Part shown: piece by piece, positions 32,561-43,948 of the stretch | How the letters are laid out: every line of letters starts with the position of its first letter | Numbering within the stretch: the stretch's first letter is position 1 | Assembly (NCBI GenBank): GCA_032718475.1 | Contig: JAUCBJ010002382.1 | Span: 1 to 51,027, forward strand | DNA length: 51,027 bases | Source: Nemertoderma westbladi | Taxonomy: Eukaryota; Xenacoelomorpha; Nemertodermatida; Nemertodermatidae | Direction: 5' to 3' | The notes under the pieces: model-generated | What the model was told of the DNA's origin: nothing | Databases searched by the model: none | What the model saw: only the letters and a program-made list of their open reading frames with translations | Translations under genes and position numbers: made by a program

Positions 32561-35500
32561 TTATTTATTGTTGATTATTCTCTTCCTTTCTTGATCTTTA
32601 CCCTCCTTCATCCCCTGTCGTCTGCCGATCTTTATCCCATCTATCAACCCCAGTCTCCGTCCCTCCTCCACGCCGCGTATCCATCCTATCTCCTTGCCTT
32701 CCCTTCTTCCCTTCATACCATCTAACAACCCCAGTCTCCGTCCCTCCTCCACGCCGCGTATCCATCCGATCTCCTTGCCTTCCCTTCTTCCCTTCATACC
32801 ATCTAACAACCCCAGTCTCCGTCCCTCCTCCACGCCGCGTATCCATCCGATCTCCTTGCCTTCCCTTCTTCCCTTCATACCATCTATCAACCCCAGTCTC
32901 CGTCCCTCCTCCACGCCGCGTATCCATCCTATCTCCTTGCCTTCCCTTCATACCATCTATCAACCCCAGTCTCCGTCCCTCCTCCACGCCGCGTATCCAT
33001 CCTATCTCCTTGCCTTCCCTTCATACCATCTATCAACCCCAGTCTCCGTCCCTCCTCCACGCCGCGTATCCATCCTATCTCCTTGCCTTCCCTTCTTCCC
33101 TTCATACCATCTAACAACCCCAGTCTCCGTCCCTCCTCCACGCCGCGTATCCATCCGATCTCCTTGCCTTCCCTTCTTCCCTTCATACCATCTATCAACC
33201 CCAGTCTCCGTCCCTCCTCCACGCCGCGTATCCATCCTATCTCCTTGCCTTCCCTTCATACCATCTATCAACCCCAGTCTCCGTCCCTCCTCCACGCCGC
33301 GTATCCATCCTATCTCCTTGCCTTCCCTTCATACCATCTAACAACCCCAGTCTCCGTCCCTCCTCCACGCCGCGTATCCATCCGATCTCCTTGCCTTCCC
33401 TTCATACCATCTATCAACCCCAGTCTCCGTCCCTCCTCCACGCCGCGTATCCATCCTATCTCCTTGCCTTCCCTTCTTCCCTTCATACCATCTAACAACC
33501 CCAGTCTCCGTCCCTCCTCCACGCCGCGTATCCATCCTATCTCCTTGCCTTCCCTTCTTCCCTTCATACCATCTAACAACCCCAGTCTCCGTCCCTCCTC
33601 CACGCCGCGTATCCATCCGATCTCCTTGCCTTCCCTTCTTCCCTTCATACCATCTATCAACCCCAGTCTCCGTCCCTCCTCCACGCCGCGTATCCATCCT
33701 ATCTCCTTGCCTTCCCTTCATACCATCTATCAACCCCAGTCTCCGTCCCTCCTCCACGCCGCGTATCCATCCGATCTCCTTGCCTTCCCTTCTTCCCTCC
33801 GCTATGCCTCGTATCCATCCTATTTCCTGCCCTTCCCTTCTTCCCTTCATACCATCTATCAACCCCAGTCTCCGTCCCTCCTCCACGCCGCGTATCCATC
33901 CGATCTCCTTGCCTTCCCTTCTTCCCTCCGCTATGCCTCGTATCCATCCTATTTCCTGCCCTTCCCTTCTTCCCTTCATACCATCTAACAACCCCAGTCT
34001 CCGTCCCTCCTCCACGCCGCGTATCCATCCGATCTCCTTGCCTTCCCTTCTTCCCTCCGCTATGCCTCGTATCCATCCTATTTCCTGCCCTTCCCTTCTT
34101 CCCTTCATACCATCTAACAACCCCAGTCTCCGTCCCTCCTCCACGCCGCGTATCCATCCGATCTCCTTGCCTTCCCTTCATACCATCTATCAACCCCAGT
34201 CTCCGTCCCTCCTCCACGCCGCGTATCCATCCTATCTCCTTGCCTTCCCTTCATACCATCTATCAACCCCAGTCTCCGTCCCTCCTCCACGCCGCGTATC
34301 CATCCGATCTCCTTGCCTTCCCTTCTTCCCTCCGCTATGCCTCGTATCCATCCTATTTCCTGCCCTTCCCTTCTTCCCTTCATACCATCTAACAACCCCA
34401 GTCTCCGTCCCTCCTCCACGCCGCGTATCCATCCGATCTCCTTGCCTTCCCTTCTTCCCTCCGCTATGCCTCGTATCCATCCTATTTCCTGCCCTTCCCT
34501 TCTTCCCTTCATACCATCTAACAACCCCAGTCTCCGTCCCTCCTCCACGCCGCGTATCCATCCGATCTCCTTGCCTTCCCTTCTTCCCTTCATACCATCT
34601 AACAACCCCAGTCTCCGTCCCTCCTCCACGCCGCGTATCCATCCGATCTCCTTGCCTTCCCTTCTTCCCTCCGCTATGCCTCGTATCCATCCTATTTCCT
34701 GCCCTTCCCTTCTTCCCTTCATACCATCTAACAACCCCAGTCTCCGTCCCTCCTCCACGCCGCGTATCCATCCGATCTCCTTGCCTTCCCTTCTTCCCTC
34801 CGCTATGCCTCGTATCCATCCTATTTCCTGCCCTTCCCTTCTTCCCTTCATACCATCTAACAACCCCAGTCTCCGTCCCTCCTCCACGCCGCGTATCCAT
34901 CCGATCTCCTTGCCTTCCCTTCTTCCCTCCGCTATGCCTCGTATCCATCCTATTTCCTGCCCTTCCCTTCTTCCCTTCATACCATCTAACAACCCCAGTC
35001 TCCGTCCCTCCTCCACGCCGCGTATCCATCCTATCTCCTTGCCTTCCCTTCATACCATCTATCAACCCCAGTCTCCGTCCCTCCTCCACGCCGCGTATCC
35101 ATCCTATCTCCTTGCCCTTCCCTTCTTCCCTTCATACCATCTAACAACCCCAGTCTCCGTCCCTCCTCCACGCCGCGTATCCATCCGATCTCCTTGCCTT
35201 CCCTTCATACCATCTATCAACCCCAGTCTCCGTCCCTCCTCCACGCCGCGTATCCATCCTATCTCCTTGCCTTCCCTTCTTCCCTTCATACCATCTAACA
35301 ACCCCAGTCTCCGTCCCTCCTCCACGCCGCGTATCCATCCTATCTCCTTGCCTTCCCTTCATACCATCTATCAACCCCAGTCTCCGTCCCTCCTCCACGC
35401 CTGCGTATCCATCCTATCTCCTTGCCTTCCCTTCTTCCCTTCATACCATCTAACAACCCCAGTCTCCGTCCCTCCTCCACGCCGCGTATCCATCCGATCT

Positions 35501-38500
35501 CCTTGCCTTCCCTTCTTCCCTTCATACCATCTAACAACCCCAGTCTCCGTCCCTCCTCCACGCCGCGTATCCATCCGATCTCCTTGCCTTCCCTTCATAC
35601 CATCTATCAACCCCAGTCTCCGTCCCTCCTCCACGCCGCGTATCCATCCGATCTCCTTGCCTTCCCTTCTTCCCTTCATACCATCTAACAACCCCAGTCT
35701 CCGTCCCTCCTCCACGCCGCGTATCCATCCGATCTCCTTGCCTTCCCTTCATACCATCTATCAACCCCAGTCTCCGTCCCTCCTCCACGCCGCGTATCCA
35801 TCCTATCTCCTTGCCTTCCCTTCTTCCCTTCATACCATCTAACAACCCCAGTCTCCGTCCCTCCTCCACGCCGCGTATCCATCCGATCTCCTTGCCTTCC
35901 CTTCTTCCCTCCGCTATGCCTCGTATCCATCCTATTTCCTGCCCTTCCCTTCTTCCCTTCATACCATCTAACAACCCCAGTCTCCGTCCCTCCTCCACGC
36001 CGCGTATCCATCCGATCTCCTTGCCTTCCCTTCTTCCCTCCGCTATGCCTCGTATCCATCCTATTTCCTGCCCTTCCCTTCTTCCCTTCATACCATCTAA
36101 CAACCCCAGTCTCCGTCCCTCCTCCACGCCGCGTATCCATCCGATCTCCTTGCCTTCCCTTCTTCCCTCCGCTATGCCTCGTATCCATCCTATTTCCTGC
36201 CCTTCCCTTCTTCCCTTCATACCATCTAACAACCCCAGTCTCCGTCCCTCCTCCACGCCGCGTATCCATCCGATCTCCTTGCCTTCCCTTCTTCCCTCCG
36301 CTATGCCTCGTATCCATCCTATTTCCTGCCCTTCCCTTCTTCCCTTCATACCATCTAACAACCCCAGTCTCCGTCCCTCCTCCACGCCGCGTATCCATCC
36401 GATCTCCTTGCCTTCCCTCCTTCCCTCCTCCACGCCGCGTATCCATCCTATCTCCTTGCCTTCCCTCCGTCCCTCCTCCACACCGCGTATCCATCCGATC
36501 TCCTTGCCTTCCCTCCGTCCCTCCTCCACGCCGCGTATCCATCCGATCTCCTTGCCTTCCCTCTGTCCCTCCTCCACGCAGCGTATCCATCCGATCTCCT
36601 TCCCTTCCCTTCTTCCCTTCATACCATCTATCAACCCCAGTCTCCGTCCCTCCTCCACGCAGCGTATCCATCCGATCTCCTTGCCTTCCCTCCGTCCCTC
36701 CTCCACGCAGCGTATCCATCCGATCTCCTTCCCTTCCCTTCTTCCCTTCATACCATCTATCAACCCCAGTCTCCATCCCTCCCCCACGCCGCATATCCAT
36801 CCTATCTCCTTGCCTTCCCTTCTTCCCTTCATACCATCTATCAACCCCAGTCTCCATCCCTCCTCCACGCAGCGTATCCATCCGATCTCCTTGCCTTCCC
36901 TCCATCCCTCCTCCACGCCGCGTATCCATCCTATCTCCTTGCCTTCCCTTCTTCCCTTCATACCATCTATCAACCCCAGTCTCCATCCCTCCTCCACGCC
37001 GCGTATCCATCCGATCTCCTTGCCTTCCCTCCATCCCTCCTCCACGCAGCGTATCCATCCTATCTCCTTGCCTTCCCTTCTTCCCTTCATACCATCTAAC
37101 AACCCCAGTCTCCGTCCCTCCTCCACGCCGCGTATCCATCCGATCTCCTTGCCTTCCCTCCGTCCCTCCTCCACGCCGCGTATCCATCCGATCTCCTTGC
37201 CTTCCCTCCGTCCCTCCTCCACACCGCGTATCCATCCGATCTCCTTGCCTTCCCTCCGTCCCTCCTCCACGCCGCGTATCCATCCGATCTCCTTGCCTTC
37301 CCTCTGTCCCTCCTCCACGCAGCGTATCCATCCGATCTCCTTCCCTTCCCTTCTTCCCTTCATACCATCTATCAACCCCAGTCTCCGTCCCTCCTCCACG
37401 CCGCGTATCCATCCGATCTCCTTGCCTTCCCTCCGTCCCTCCTCCACGCAGCGTATCCATCCGATCTCCTTCCCTTCCCTTCTTCCCTTCATACCATCTA
37501 TCAACCCCAGTCTCCATCCCTCCCCCACGCCGCATATCCATCCTATCTCCTTGCCTTCCCTTCTTCCCTTCATACCATCTATCAACCCCAGTCTCCGTCC
37601 CTCCTCCACGCCGCGTATCCATCCGATCTCCTTGCCTTCCCTTCTTCCCTCCGCTATGCCTCGTATCCATCCTATTTCCTGCCCTTCCCTTCTTCCCTTC
37701 ATACCATCTAACAACCCCAGTCTCCGTCCCTCCTCCACGCCGCGTATCCATCCGATCTCCTTGCCTTCCCTCCATCCCTCCTCCACGCAGCGTATCCATC
37801 CTATCTCCTTGCCTTCCCTTCTTCCCTTCATACCATCTAACAACCCCAGTCTCCGTCCCTCCTCCACGCCGCGTATCCATCCGATCTCCTTGCCTTCCCT
37901 TCTTCCCTTCATACCATCTATCAACCCCAGTCTCCGTCCCTCCTCCACGCCGCGTATCCATCCGATCTCCTTGCCTTCCCTTCTTCCCTTCATACCATCT
38001 AACAACCCCAGTCTCCGTCCCTCCTCCACGCCGCGTATCCATCCGATCTCCTTGCCTTCCCTTCTTCCCTTCATACCATCTATCAACCCCAGTCTCCATC
38101 CCTCCCCCACGCCGCGTATCCATCCTATCTCCTTGCCTTCCCTTCTTCCCTTCATACCATCTATCAACCCCAGTCTCCGTCCCTCCTCCACGCAGCGTAT
38201 CCATCCGATCTCCTTGCCTTCCCTCCATCCCTCCTCCACGCCGCGTATCCATCCTATCTCCTTGCCTTCCCTTCTTCCCTTCATACCATCTATCAACCCC
38301 AGTCTCCGTCCCTCCTCCACGCCAGCGTATCCATCCTATCTCCTTGCCTTCCCTTCTTCCCTTCATACCATCTAACAACCCCAGTCTCCGTCCCTCCTCC
38401 ACGCCGCGTATCCATCCGATCTCCTTGCCTTCCCTCCGTCCCTCCTCCACGCCGCGTATCCATCCGATCTCCTTGCCTTCCCTCTGTCCCTCCTCCACGC

Positions 38501-38708
38501 AGCGTATCCATCCGATCTCCTTGCCTTCCCTTCTTCCCTTCATACCATCTAACAACCCCAGTCTCCGTCCCTCCTCCACGCCGCGTATCCATCCGATCTC
38601 CTTGCCTTCCCTTCTTCCCTTCGCCATTCCTTGTCTCATCCCAGATTCTTTTGCTTCCTTAATCGCCTGATCGAATTCATTCCATTTTAATCCATTTTGA
38701 TCTCCCAT
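32561..38708 (-). CDS. Possible giant Gly-x3-Gly repeat protein gene, frame broken
   Basis: On the minus strand an ATG at 38708 has A at -3 and G at +4. It opens a unique segment (MGDQNGLKWNEFDQAIKEAK) that runs into GMRQGMAKGRREGKEIGWIR and then a 27-residue repeat (GKEIGWIRGVEEGRRLGLLD plus GMKGRRE), mixed with 16-residue units. Gly falls at nearly every fourth position, as in the GX3 helix of Yae1/Lto1 proteins; homology is not shown. At the far end the same frame has a unique charged tail (IGRRQGMKEGKDQERKRIIN) and a stop at 32561. As sequenced, the frame is not continuous. Single-base insertions near 38322, 35402 and 35116 and thirteen 73-bp units shift it, and from the start the frame runs to 35685 using a second open frame. 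It may be a real gene with assembly errors, a pseudogene, or just a minisatellite. I recognise no function. Confidence 0.4.
32630..38636 (-). repeat. 6-kb minisatellite of 81-, 48- and 73-bp units
   Basis: On the plus strand the unit reads CCTTCATACCATCTAACAAC, then CCCAGTCTCCGTCCCTCCTC, then CACGCCGCGTATCCATCCGA and a T/C-rich end. The basic unit is 81 bp. A 48-bp form lacks the middle, a 48-bp CCGCTATGCCTCGTATCC module is added in many places (129 bp in all), and a 73-bp form lacks the 8 bases TTCTTCCC. All except the 73-bp form are multiples of three. Strand asymmetry is extreme, with pyrimidines on the plus strand. Two of three minus-strand frames lack stops throughout the unit. Units are over 95% alike by eye, so amplification is recent. 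Confidence 0.95.
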
Positions 38709-39185
38709 TTTAAGTTTAAGTTTTATGATTTTGTTGTATGATTGAATGATATTTATGATTATTTTTAAGTTGTATCTATTTAAATTGTCTAAATTACAAT
38801 TTTTGTGAGTTAGTTTAATTATATTCCAGAATTTACTTTCTACTGTTACCATAATTTGTTTAATTTCTAATTTTATTTTAATTTAATTCAATCCTACTAC
38901 TGCGTTACTTAGTATAAGTTAGTGGGAGTTAGAAGTTAGTAAGAGGGTACGTAGGTAGAACAGAACATCTGTAGGTATAATCTTTCGCATTATTCACGCA
39001 TGGATAAACACACCTACACTACATTATAATATAAAATAACATATACTTCTTACTTAATCTTACACACTGCAGATAATAGTGCGCCATTATCTGATATAAC
39101 TTAATGTATATAGACTAATGTTGTTAGTGGACTGAAATATTTATTTCGTTCCTGAAAAAGTCCACTACATTCTAAGTTTGGGTTA
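38709..39185. other. AT-rich upstream flank of the repeat gene
   Basis: On the minus strand this would be the 5' UTR and promoter of the repeat-protein frame. An in-frame upstream ATG exists at 38852, but the residues it would add are typical of AT-rich non-coding DNA. It ends at the target duplication GGTTA (39181-39185) of the gypsy element. Confidence 0.45.
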
Positions 39186-39444
39186 TGTGGTGATAATATA
39201 TGGCTCGCCCCACGGATACCCTGGGACGAGGGGGGGGGGGGGAGACCTACCTGTGTGGGACAGTCAGTATGTCGGTGTTAGTCAGAGTACGGCAGTACAT
39301 ATTCTGTTATTCTTATTAGGCTACTTACTACATGCCGTGACCGGTCCCAGGAGGACCCTATTATACATATCTATCTGATAGTATCTGCTCCAGACAAAGG
39401 TTTTATTCGTCTGCTGCCTCGCAGCAATAGTAGATACGCCCACA
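39186..39444 (+). repeat. Ty3/gypsy left LTR
   Basis: The 259-bp LTR begins TGTGGTGATAATATATGG and ends ATACGCCCACA (TG...CA). It is flanked on the outside by GGTTA, repeated after the right LTR. A G13 tract lies at 39230-39242. Compared with the right LTR I see one substitution, one single-base indel and a two-base difference in the G tract. Confidence 0.95.
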
Positions 39445-39462
39445 TGGCGCAGTGTGTAGGAT
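39445..39462 (+). promoter_or_regulatory. Primer-binding site of the gypsy element
   Basis: TGGCGCAGTGTGTAGGAT starts immediately after the left LTR with the TGG expected to pair with a tRNA CCA end. I cannot assign the tRNA. Confidence 0.5.
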
Positions 39463-39473
39463 AATTTGGGCCC

Positions 39474-40379
39474 ATGCCGCCTAAATCCAAAGGGAAGATC
39501 ACGTCCCCACCCACGGCGGACAGCAGCGACGGCGACGAAACTCTAGAAGCCCGAGGCGGCAGTCGCGCCCCTATCCGAATGGACGACCTCGCGCGAATCC
39601 TCGCCCAACAGCAGACTGCTATGGCTCAGCTGCTGGCGCAACAACAGGAGGACGCCAACCGTCGCCAGAAGGCTGCGGATGACCGCCTACTTCAACAACA
39701 GCTAACAACTAAACTCCTCGCGGCTTTACAACCCGGCGTGGCGGCGGCCGCCACACCGGAACTACTGACGACCCAACCCACGTACGCGGGGGCCGTCACG
39801 AACCCGGTTCCCCGACGCCGGGTAATCGACATCTCGACGATGGAGAAGATCGACGTGGACGTCGAGTTCTCAATGTTCCGCCGGTGGAGACAGGCGTGGC
39901 GGGTCCACGCCCACCGACAACAGGTCGCTATGTTCCCGCGAGCCGAGCAGGTTTACGCTCTCGTTGCTGCCCTCGGTAGCGGCCTACAGGAGACCATCCG
40001 CGTCACCCTACACGTGGACATCGACGCGGACAATACAACCACGGAGACGGTCCTCGATGCACTCCAGGGCCACCTCCGTGCCAAGAGGAGTATCGCGATC
40101 GACGCGATCAAGTTCCACGAGCGCCGGCATGGCGCGATGGAGGGATTCGATTCCTTCCGGGTGGCCCTGGAGGATCTCGCAGACACTGCGGAGCTCTGCG
40201 GGAACTGCCGCGACCAGCAGATCGTTACCCAGATCCTAGTGGATCTTCGATGTTCAGAGACCCGGACGGAACTCCTCAAGGTTCTTCCTCAACCGACCCT
40301 CGAGGACTGCGTGAGGATTGCGCAGAGCGTGGAAGCCAGCGAACGGAACGACTCGATCCTCGCGTCGGGAAACCAGTAA
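39474..40379 (+). CDS. Ty3/gypsy Gag (capsid part)
   Basis: A 301-residue Gag has a Gln-rich N-terminal helix region (residues about 45-80, QQQ-rich). It is followed by a capsid-like domain from about residue 120 (MEKIDVDVEFSMFRRWRQAW through the FRVALEDLADTAELC region). No zinc knuckle is present in this frame; the knuckles lie just past the stop in the pol frame. The stop TAA at 40377 comes two codons after a GGGAAAC heptamer. Its GC content and codon use contrast strongly with the AT-rich surroundings, as for the rest of the element. Confidence 0.9.
   Translation: MPPKSKGKITSPPTADSSDGDETLEARGGSRAPIRMDDLARILAQQQTAMAQLLAQQQEDANRRQKAADDRLLQQQLTTKLLAALQPGVAAAATPELLTTQPTYAGAVTNPVPRRRVIDISTMEKIDVDVEFSMFRRWRQAWRVHAHRQQVAMFPRAEQVYALVAALGSGLQETIRVTLHVDIDADNTTTETVLDALQGHLRAKRSIAIDAIKFHERRHGAMEGFDSFRVALEDLADTAELCGNCRDQQIVTQILVDLRCSETRTELLKVLPQPTLEDCVRIAQSVEASERNDSILASGNQ
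40367..40373 (+). promoter_or_regulatory. Likely -1 ribosomal frameshift site (GGGAAAC)
   Basis: The heptamer is in the X-XXY-YYZ register of the gag frame (codons GGA AAC at 40368-40373), six bases before the gag stop. A -1 slip here enters the pol frame at CCA GTA AAC, which is open up to the first break at about 41250. Gag and pol overlap in exactly the -1 relation. I could not test for a downstream pseudoknot. Confidence 0.7.
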
Positions 40380-43300
40380 ACAAACTCTCCGCGTACAAAC
40401 GCGAACGCTCGGCCTCCCGCAACCCCGCTATCTCCCGCTCCCCGATGGGCACCCGGAACTCATCACCCGACCCCGCGTGGCGGAACCCTAGCGGCCGCAG
40501 TTGCGGCAACTGCAGCCGGGAACCCCATGAGGCGGGCTCGGAATGCCCCGCCAAGGGGGTCAAGTGCCACGGCTGTGGCAGGATGGGGCATATCAAGCGG
40601 ATGTGCCGGTCCCGATCCGCCACCAAGAAGAGGGTGTCCACAGTGTACCACTGCCAGAGTATTAGCAGCGTTGCCAACAATCAGGAAACAGCCTGCAAAC
40701 TCTCTTATATCGCGGTGGGCCTGACAGACTCCGGGATCGGGAACCTCAAGGGGACGGTTCGTCACTCCCTCCCAGACAGTGGTGCGGCCGCCAACATATT
40801 CAACCAGGGACTGTTTCTCCGGTTCAGAGGGCGACTCGACGACCTCCTCCCGCTTCGAGACGACGACAAATTCGAGGCGGCCAACCGACTCCCCATGGCG
40901 GCCGTGGGGCGGTACCCAGTGGAGATCGACTACTGCGGGACGACGGCGACCACTAAGCTGGTCATCTCTCCCGAGTCCGACGGACTGATCCTCTCGAAGA
41001 AGACCATCCAGGACCTGGACATCCTCCCGCGCACCTTCCCGGCTCCCCTACACAGCTGCGGAACCGTCGCTTCTGTTGCTCCGTCCCCGGCGATCCGCTC
41101 CCGGGACAATCTCCTCCGCGAGTTCAGTGACGTGTTTGACAACGACTCCGCGCCTCTTCCGACGATGCATGGCCCGCCCATGCGTATCCAGCTAAAGGAT
41201 GGGGCCAAGCCGTTCCACGTCAACGGCGCGCGACCTGTCCCTTTCGCGAGATGCGGGACGAGGTGAAAGAACTCCTCCACAAGCTAGAGCGACGGGAAGT
41301 CATCGCCCGGGTTGAGGAACCTACGGAATGGGCCCATCCGATGACGGTGGCGCCTAAACCCAACTCCGCCACCTAAACTCGCAGGTCCGACGCCCCTATT
41401 ACCCAACGCCGAATCCACGGACCGCTGTCGCCGGAGTCTCCACGACTGCAAAGATTTTCTCCGTGTTCGACGCAGCCAGTGGCTACTGGCAGGTTCCCCT
41501 CGACGAGGAATCCCAACTCCTCACCACCTTCGCGACTCCCTGGGGCCGGTACTGTCACACTCGTAGTGTGATGGGGCTGATCTCGTCCGGCGACGAGTTT
41601 AACCGTCGAGGCGACGACGCCATCCAGGGACTTCCTAACCTCATCAAGGTTGTAGACGATGTACTCCTCTACAACGATACGATGGAGGAGCACATGGAGA
41701 ACATCGCGAGGTTTATGGAGCGGTGCCGGACCTACGGGATCACGTTACACCCGGGGAAGGTTCAGTTTGCCCAGACCAAGGTTCGGTTCGCTGGGTACCT
41801 CATCGGCGCCTCCGGGATAAAGGCCGACCCCGAGAAACTGAAGGCGATTGCCGCCTTCCCCCGCCCTGGGAACATCACCGATCTCCGGAGCTTCCTTGGA
41901 CTGGTGGAGCAACTCGCTCCGTTCTCAGCAGACATCGCTGCCATCGCGGCAGCGATCCCGCTACGTCCCCTCCTAAGCACGAAGGCGACCTTCAACTGGA
42001 CGGTGGACCACGAACGGGCCTTCGAGGCCACCAAGCTGGCTCTGACGTCACCGCCGGCCCTCGTCCCGTTCGACACGACCCGGGAGACCCGCCTAGTGAC
42101 AGACGCGTCCCGGCTGAAGGGCCTCGGCTACGCCCTCCTCCAACTTCACGGGGAGGATTGGAAGCTGGTCGAATGCGGCTCGAGGTTCACCACCGAGACC
42201 GAGTCCCGGTATGCCATGGTAGAACTCGAGCTGCTCGCCGTCGTATGGGCAGTGCAGAAGTGCCGTATGTACCTTCTCGGCCTCCCACACTTCAACCTAA
42301 TCGTTGACCACCAGCCATTGGTGACGATCATCGACAAGTACACGGTGGACGCGACCGACAACACGCGCCTCCAGCGGCTCAAAACGAAACTGGCTCCCTA
42401 CCAGTTTACCACCACGTGGACAAAGGGGAAGGACCACGCCATAGCCGACGCGTTATCCCGCGCCCCCGTCAATGACCCGACACCGGACGACATCGTGGAC
42501 GACGGCGAAATGGCGATGTACATCCGGGCCGTCACCCGCCAGACCGCCGCCGACATAAGCGGCTCCGATTCCGCCCACCTTGCGGATCCAGTCCTCGATG
42601 AACTCGCCCGACTGGCTCGGAACGATCCGGACTACAAAGCCCTACTCGCGGCTATCGAGGCTGGGTTTCCGGAATCCACCCGGACGAACCCAGCAGTGAA
42701 CATCTTCTGGTCTGTCCGGGACCAGTTAACCACGGACGGGGACCTGGCCCTGCTGGGCCATCGCATTGTGGTCCCCACAGCGTTGCGGAAATCTACCCTT
42801 ACGCGCCTCCACGCCTCGCACCAGGGGGTGGAGAAGACGCTACGACGTGCCCGGCAGTGTGTCTACTGGCCGGGCATAACTAACGATATCCGGACAACCG
42901 TGGGCGCTTGCAGCGAATGTCTGACCGGCCGATCGAGCCAGACAAAGGAGTCGTTCCAGTCGGAACCTCCACCCACTCGACCCTTCGAGGACATTTCGGG
43001 GGACTTCTTCTCCCTTGGGGCGAAGCACTTCCTGGCCGCCGCCGACCGATATTCCGGATGGCCGGAAGTGTACTCGTTTTCCGCCCCACCCACTGCCGAC
43101 CGGACAATCACCGCCCTGCGAGACTGGTTCATCCGGTACGGGGTGCCGACCCGCTTTCGCTCGGATGGCGGGACCCCATTCACTGCGGCAGCGACGACAA
43201 AATTCCTGAAGGAATGGGGGGTCACACCGGTCACGTCGTCACCGGAATACCCCCAGAGTAACGGGCACGCCGAGTCGGCGGTAAAGGCCCTGAAGAGCCT

Positions 43301-43889
43301 TCTGGTAAAGACTGGGGGCTCTACTACGTCCGAAGTGTTCCTGGAGGGGCTCCTGGAACTCCGCAACAGCCCCAGGGAGAGCGGCTCTTCCCCAGCGGAC
43401 ATTGTCTTCGGACACCCAATGCGGACGCGTGTCCCAGCTCACCACACTGCATTCGCCCGGACTGTACAAGAGACCCGGACGGAGCTAGACCGGGTGGCAC
43501 CAGCCATCAAATCGGCCCGGACCACCCAGTACAACCGCGGTGCCAAAGATTTGGAACCTCTCACGGTAGGCGCCCGGGTAAGGGTTCAACACCCGACCAC
43601 CAAGCGATGGGATCGCGCTGGAACCGTCGTAGAGACTGGTTCCCACCGGAAGTATACAGTCCGGATGCCGTCCGGACGCACCCTTGTCCGGAACCGACGC
43701 TTACTAATCCCGGACACCGCCCACCAGGCGACACCAACGGGCCCTCCGCCACCGGATGCGGCCCCAACGGGACTCACACCCACCAAGAAACTGCGCTGGC
43801 GTGAATCCCTAGTGGAAACTCAGACCTTCGATAAACTTTCAGTTTCGAGGTATCCAAAACGGACGCGTCAGCAACCCGACAGACTGTAG
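40373..43889 (+). pseudogene. Ty3/gypsy Pol: nucleocapsid knuckles, protease, reverse transcriptase, RNase H, integrase (two breaks)
   Basis: The frame opens with two zinc knuckles (CGNCSREPHEAGSEC and CHGCGRMGHIKRMC) and a protease with PDSGAAANIF. A frame shift at about 41250 and a second shift with loss of a short conserved block at about 41374 interrupt the start of the reverse transcriptase. From 41463 an 808-residue frame is intact. It has the RT box VVDD (residues 63-66) and RNase H acidic residues D214 and E254/E256 with DHAIADALSR. The integrase has H450/H453 and C483/C486, then D514, D568 and E604 (D-35-E spacing). A GPY-like C-terminal region follows. The order RT-RNase H-integrase is that of Ty3/gypsy, with resemblance to the Mag/K02A2.6-like group. 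The breaks should prevent a functional Pol from this copy. Confidence 0.92.
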
Positions 43890-43948
43890 GACAGAACGGT
43901 TGATAGCTCGGCACAGCCTTAGACGGCTAATCCGAGCTCGTAAGGGGG

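Noticed and set aside
32694-35842. Long plus-strand frames rich in Pro, Ser and Ile (PSLLPFIPSNNPSL type) as genes
   Set aside because: They are the complement of the repeat array, start and stop inside it, and have no unique ends; the minus-strand frame is the only one with protein-like ends on both sides.
39178-39378. A 66-codon frame over the left LTR
   Set aside because: It lies wholly within the gypsy LTR, is disrupted by the length of the G tract, and is explained by the element.
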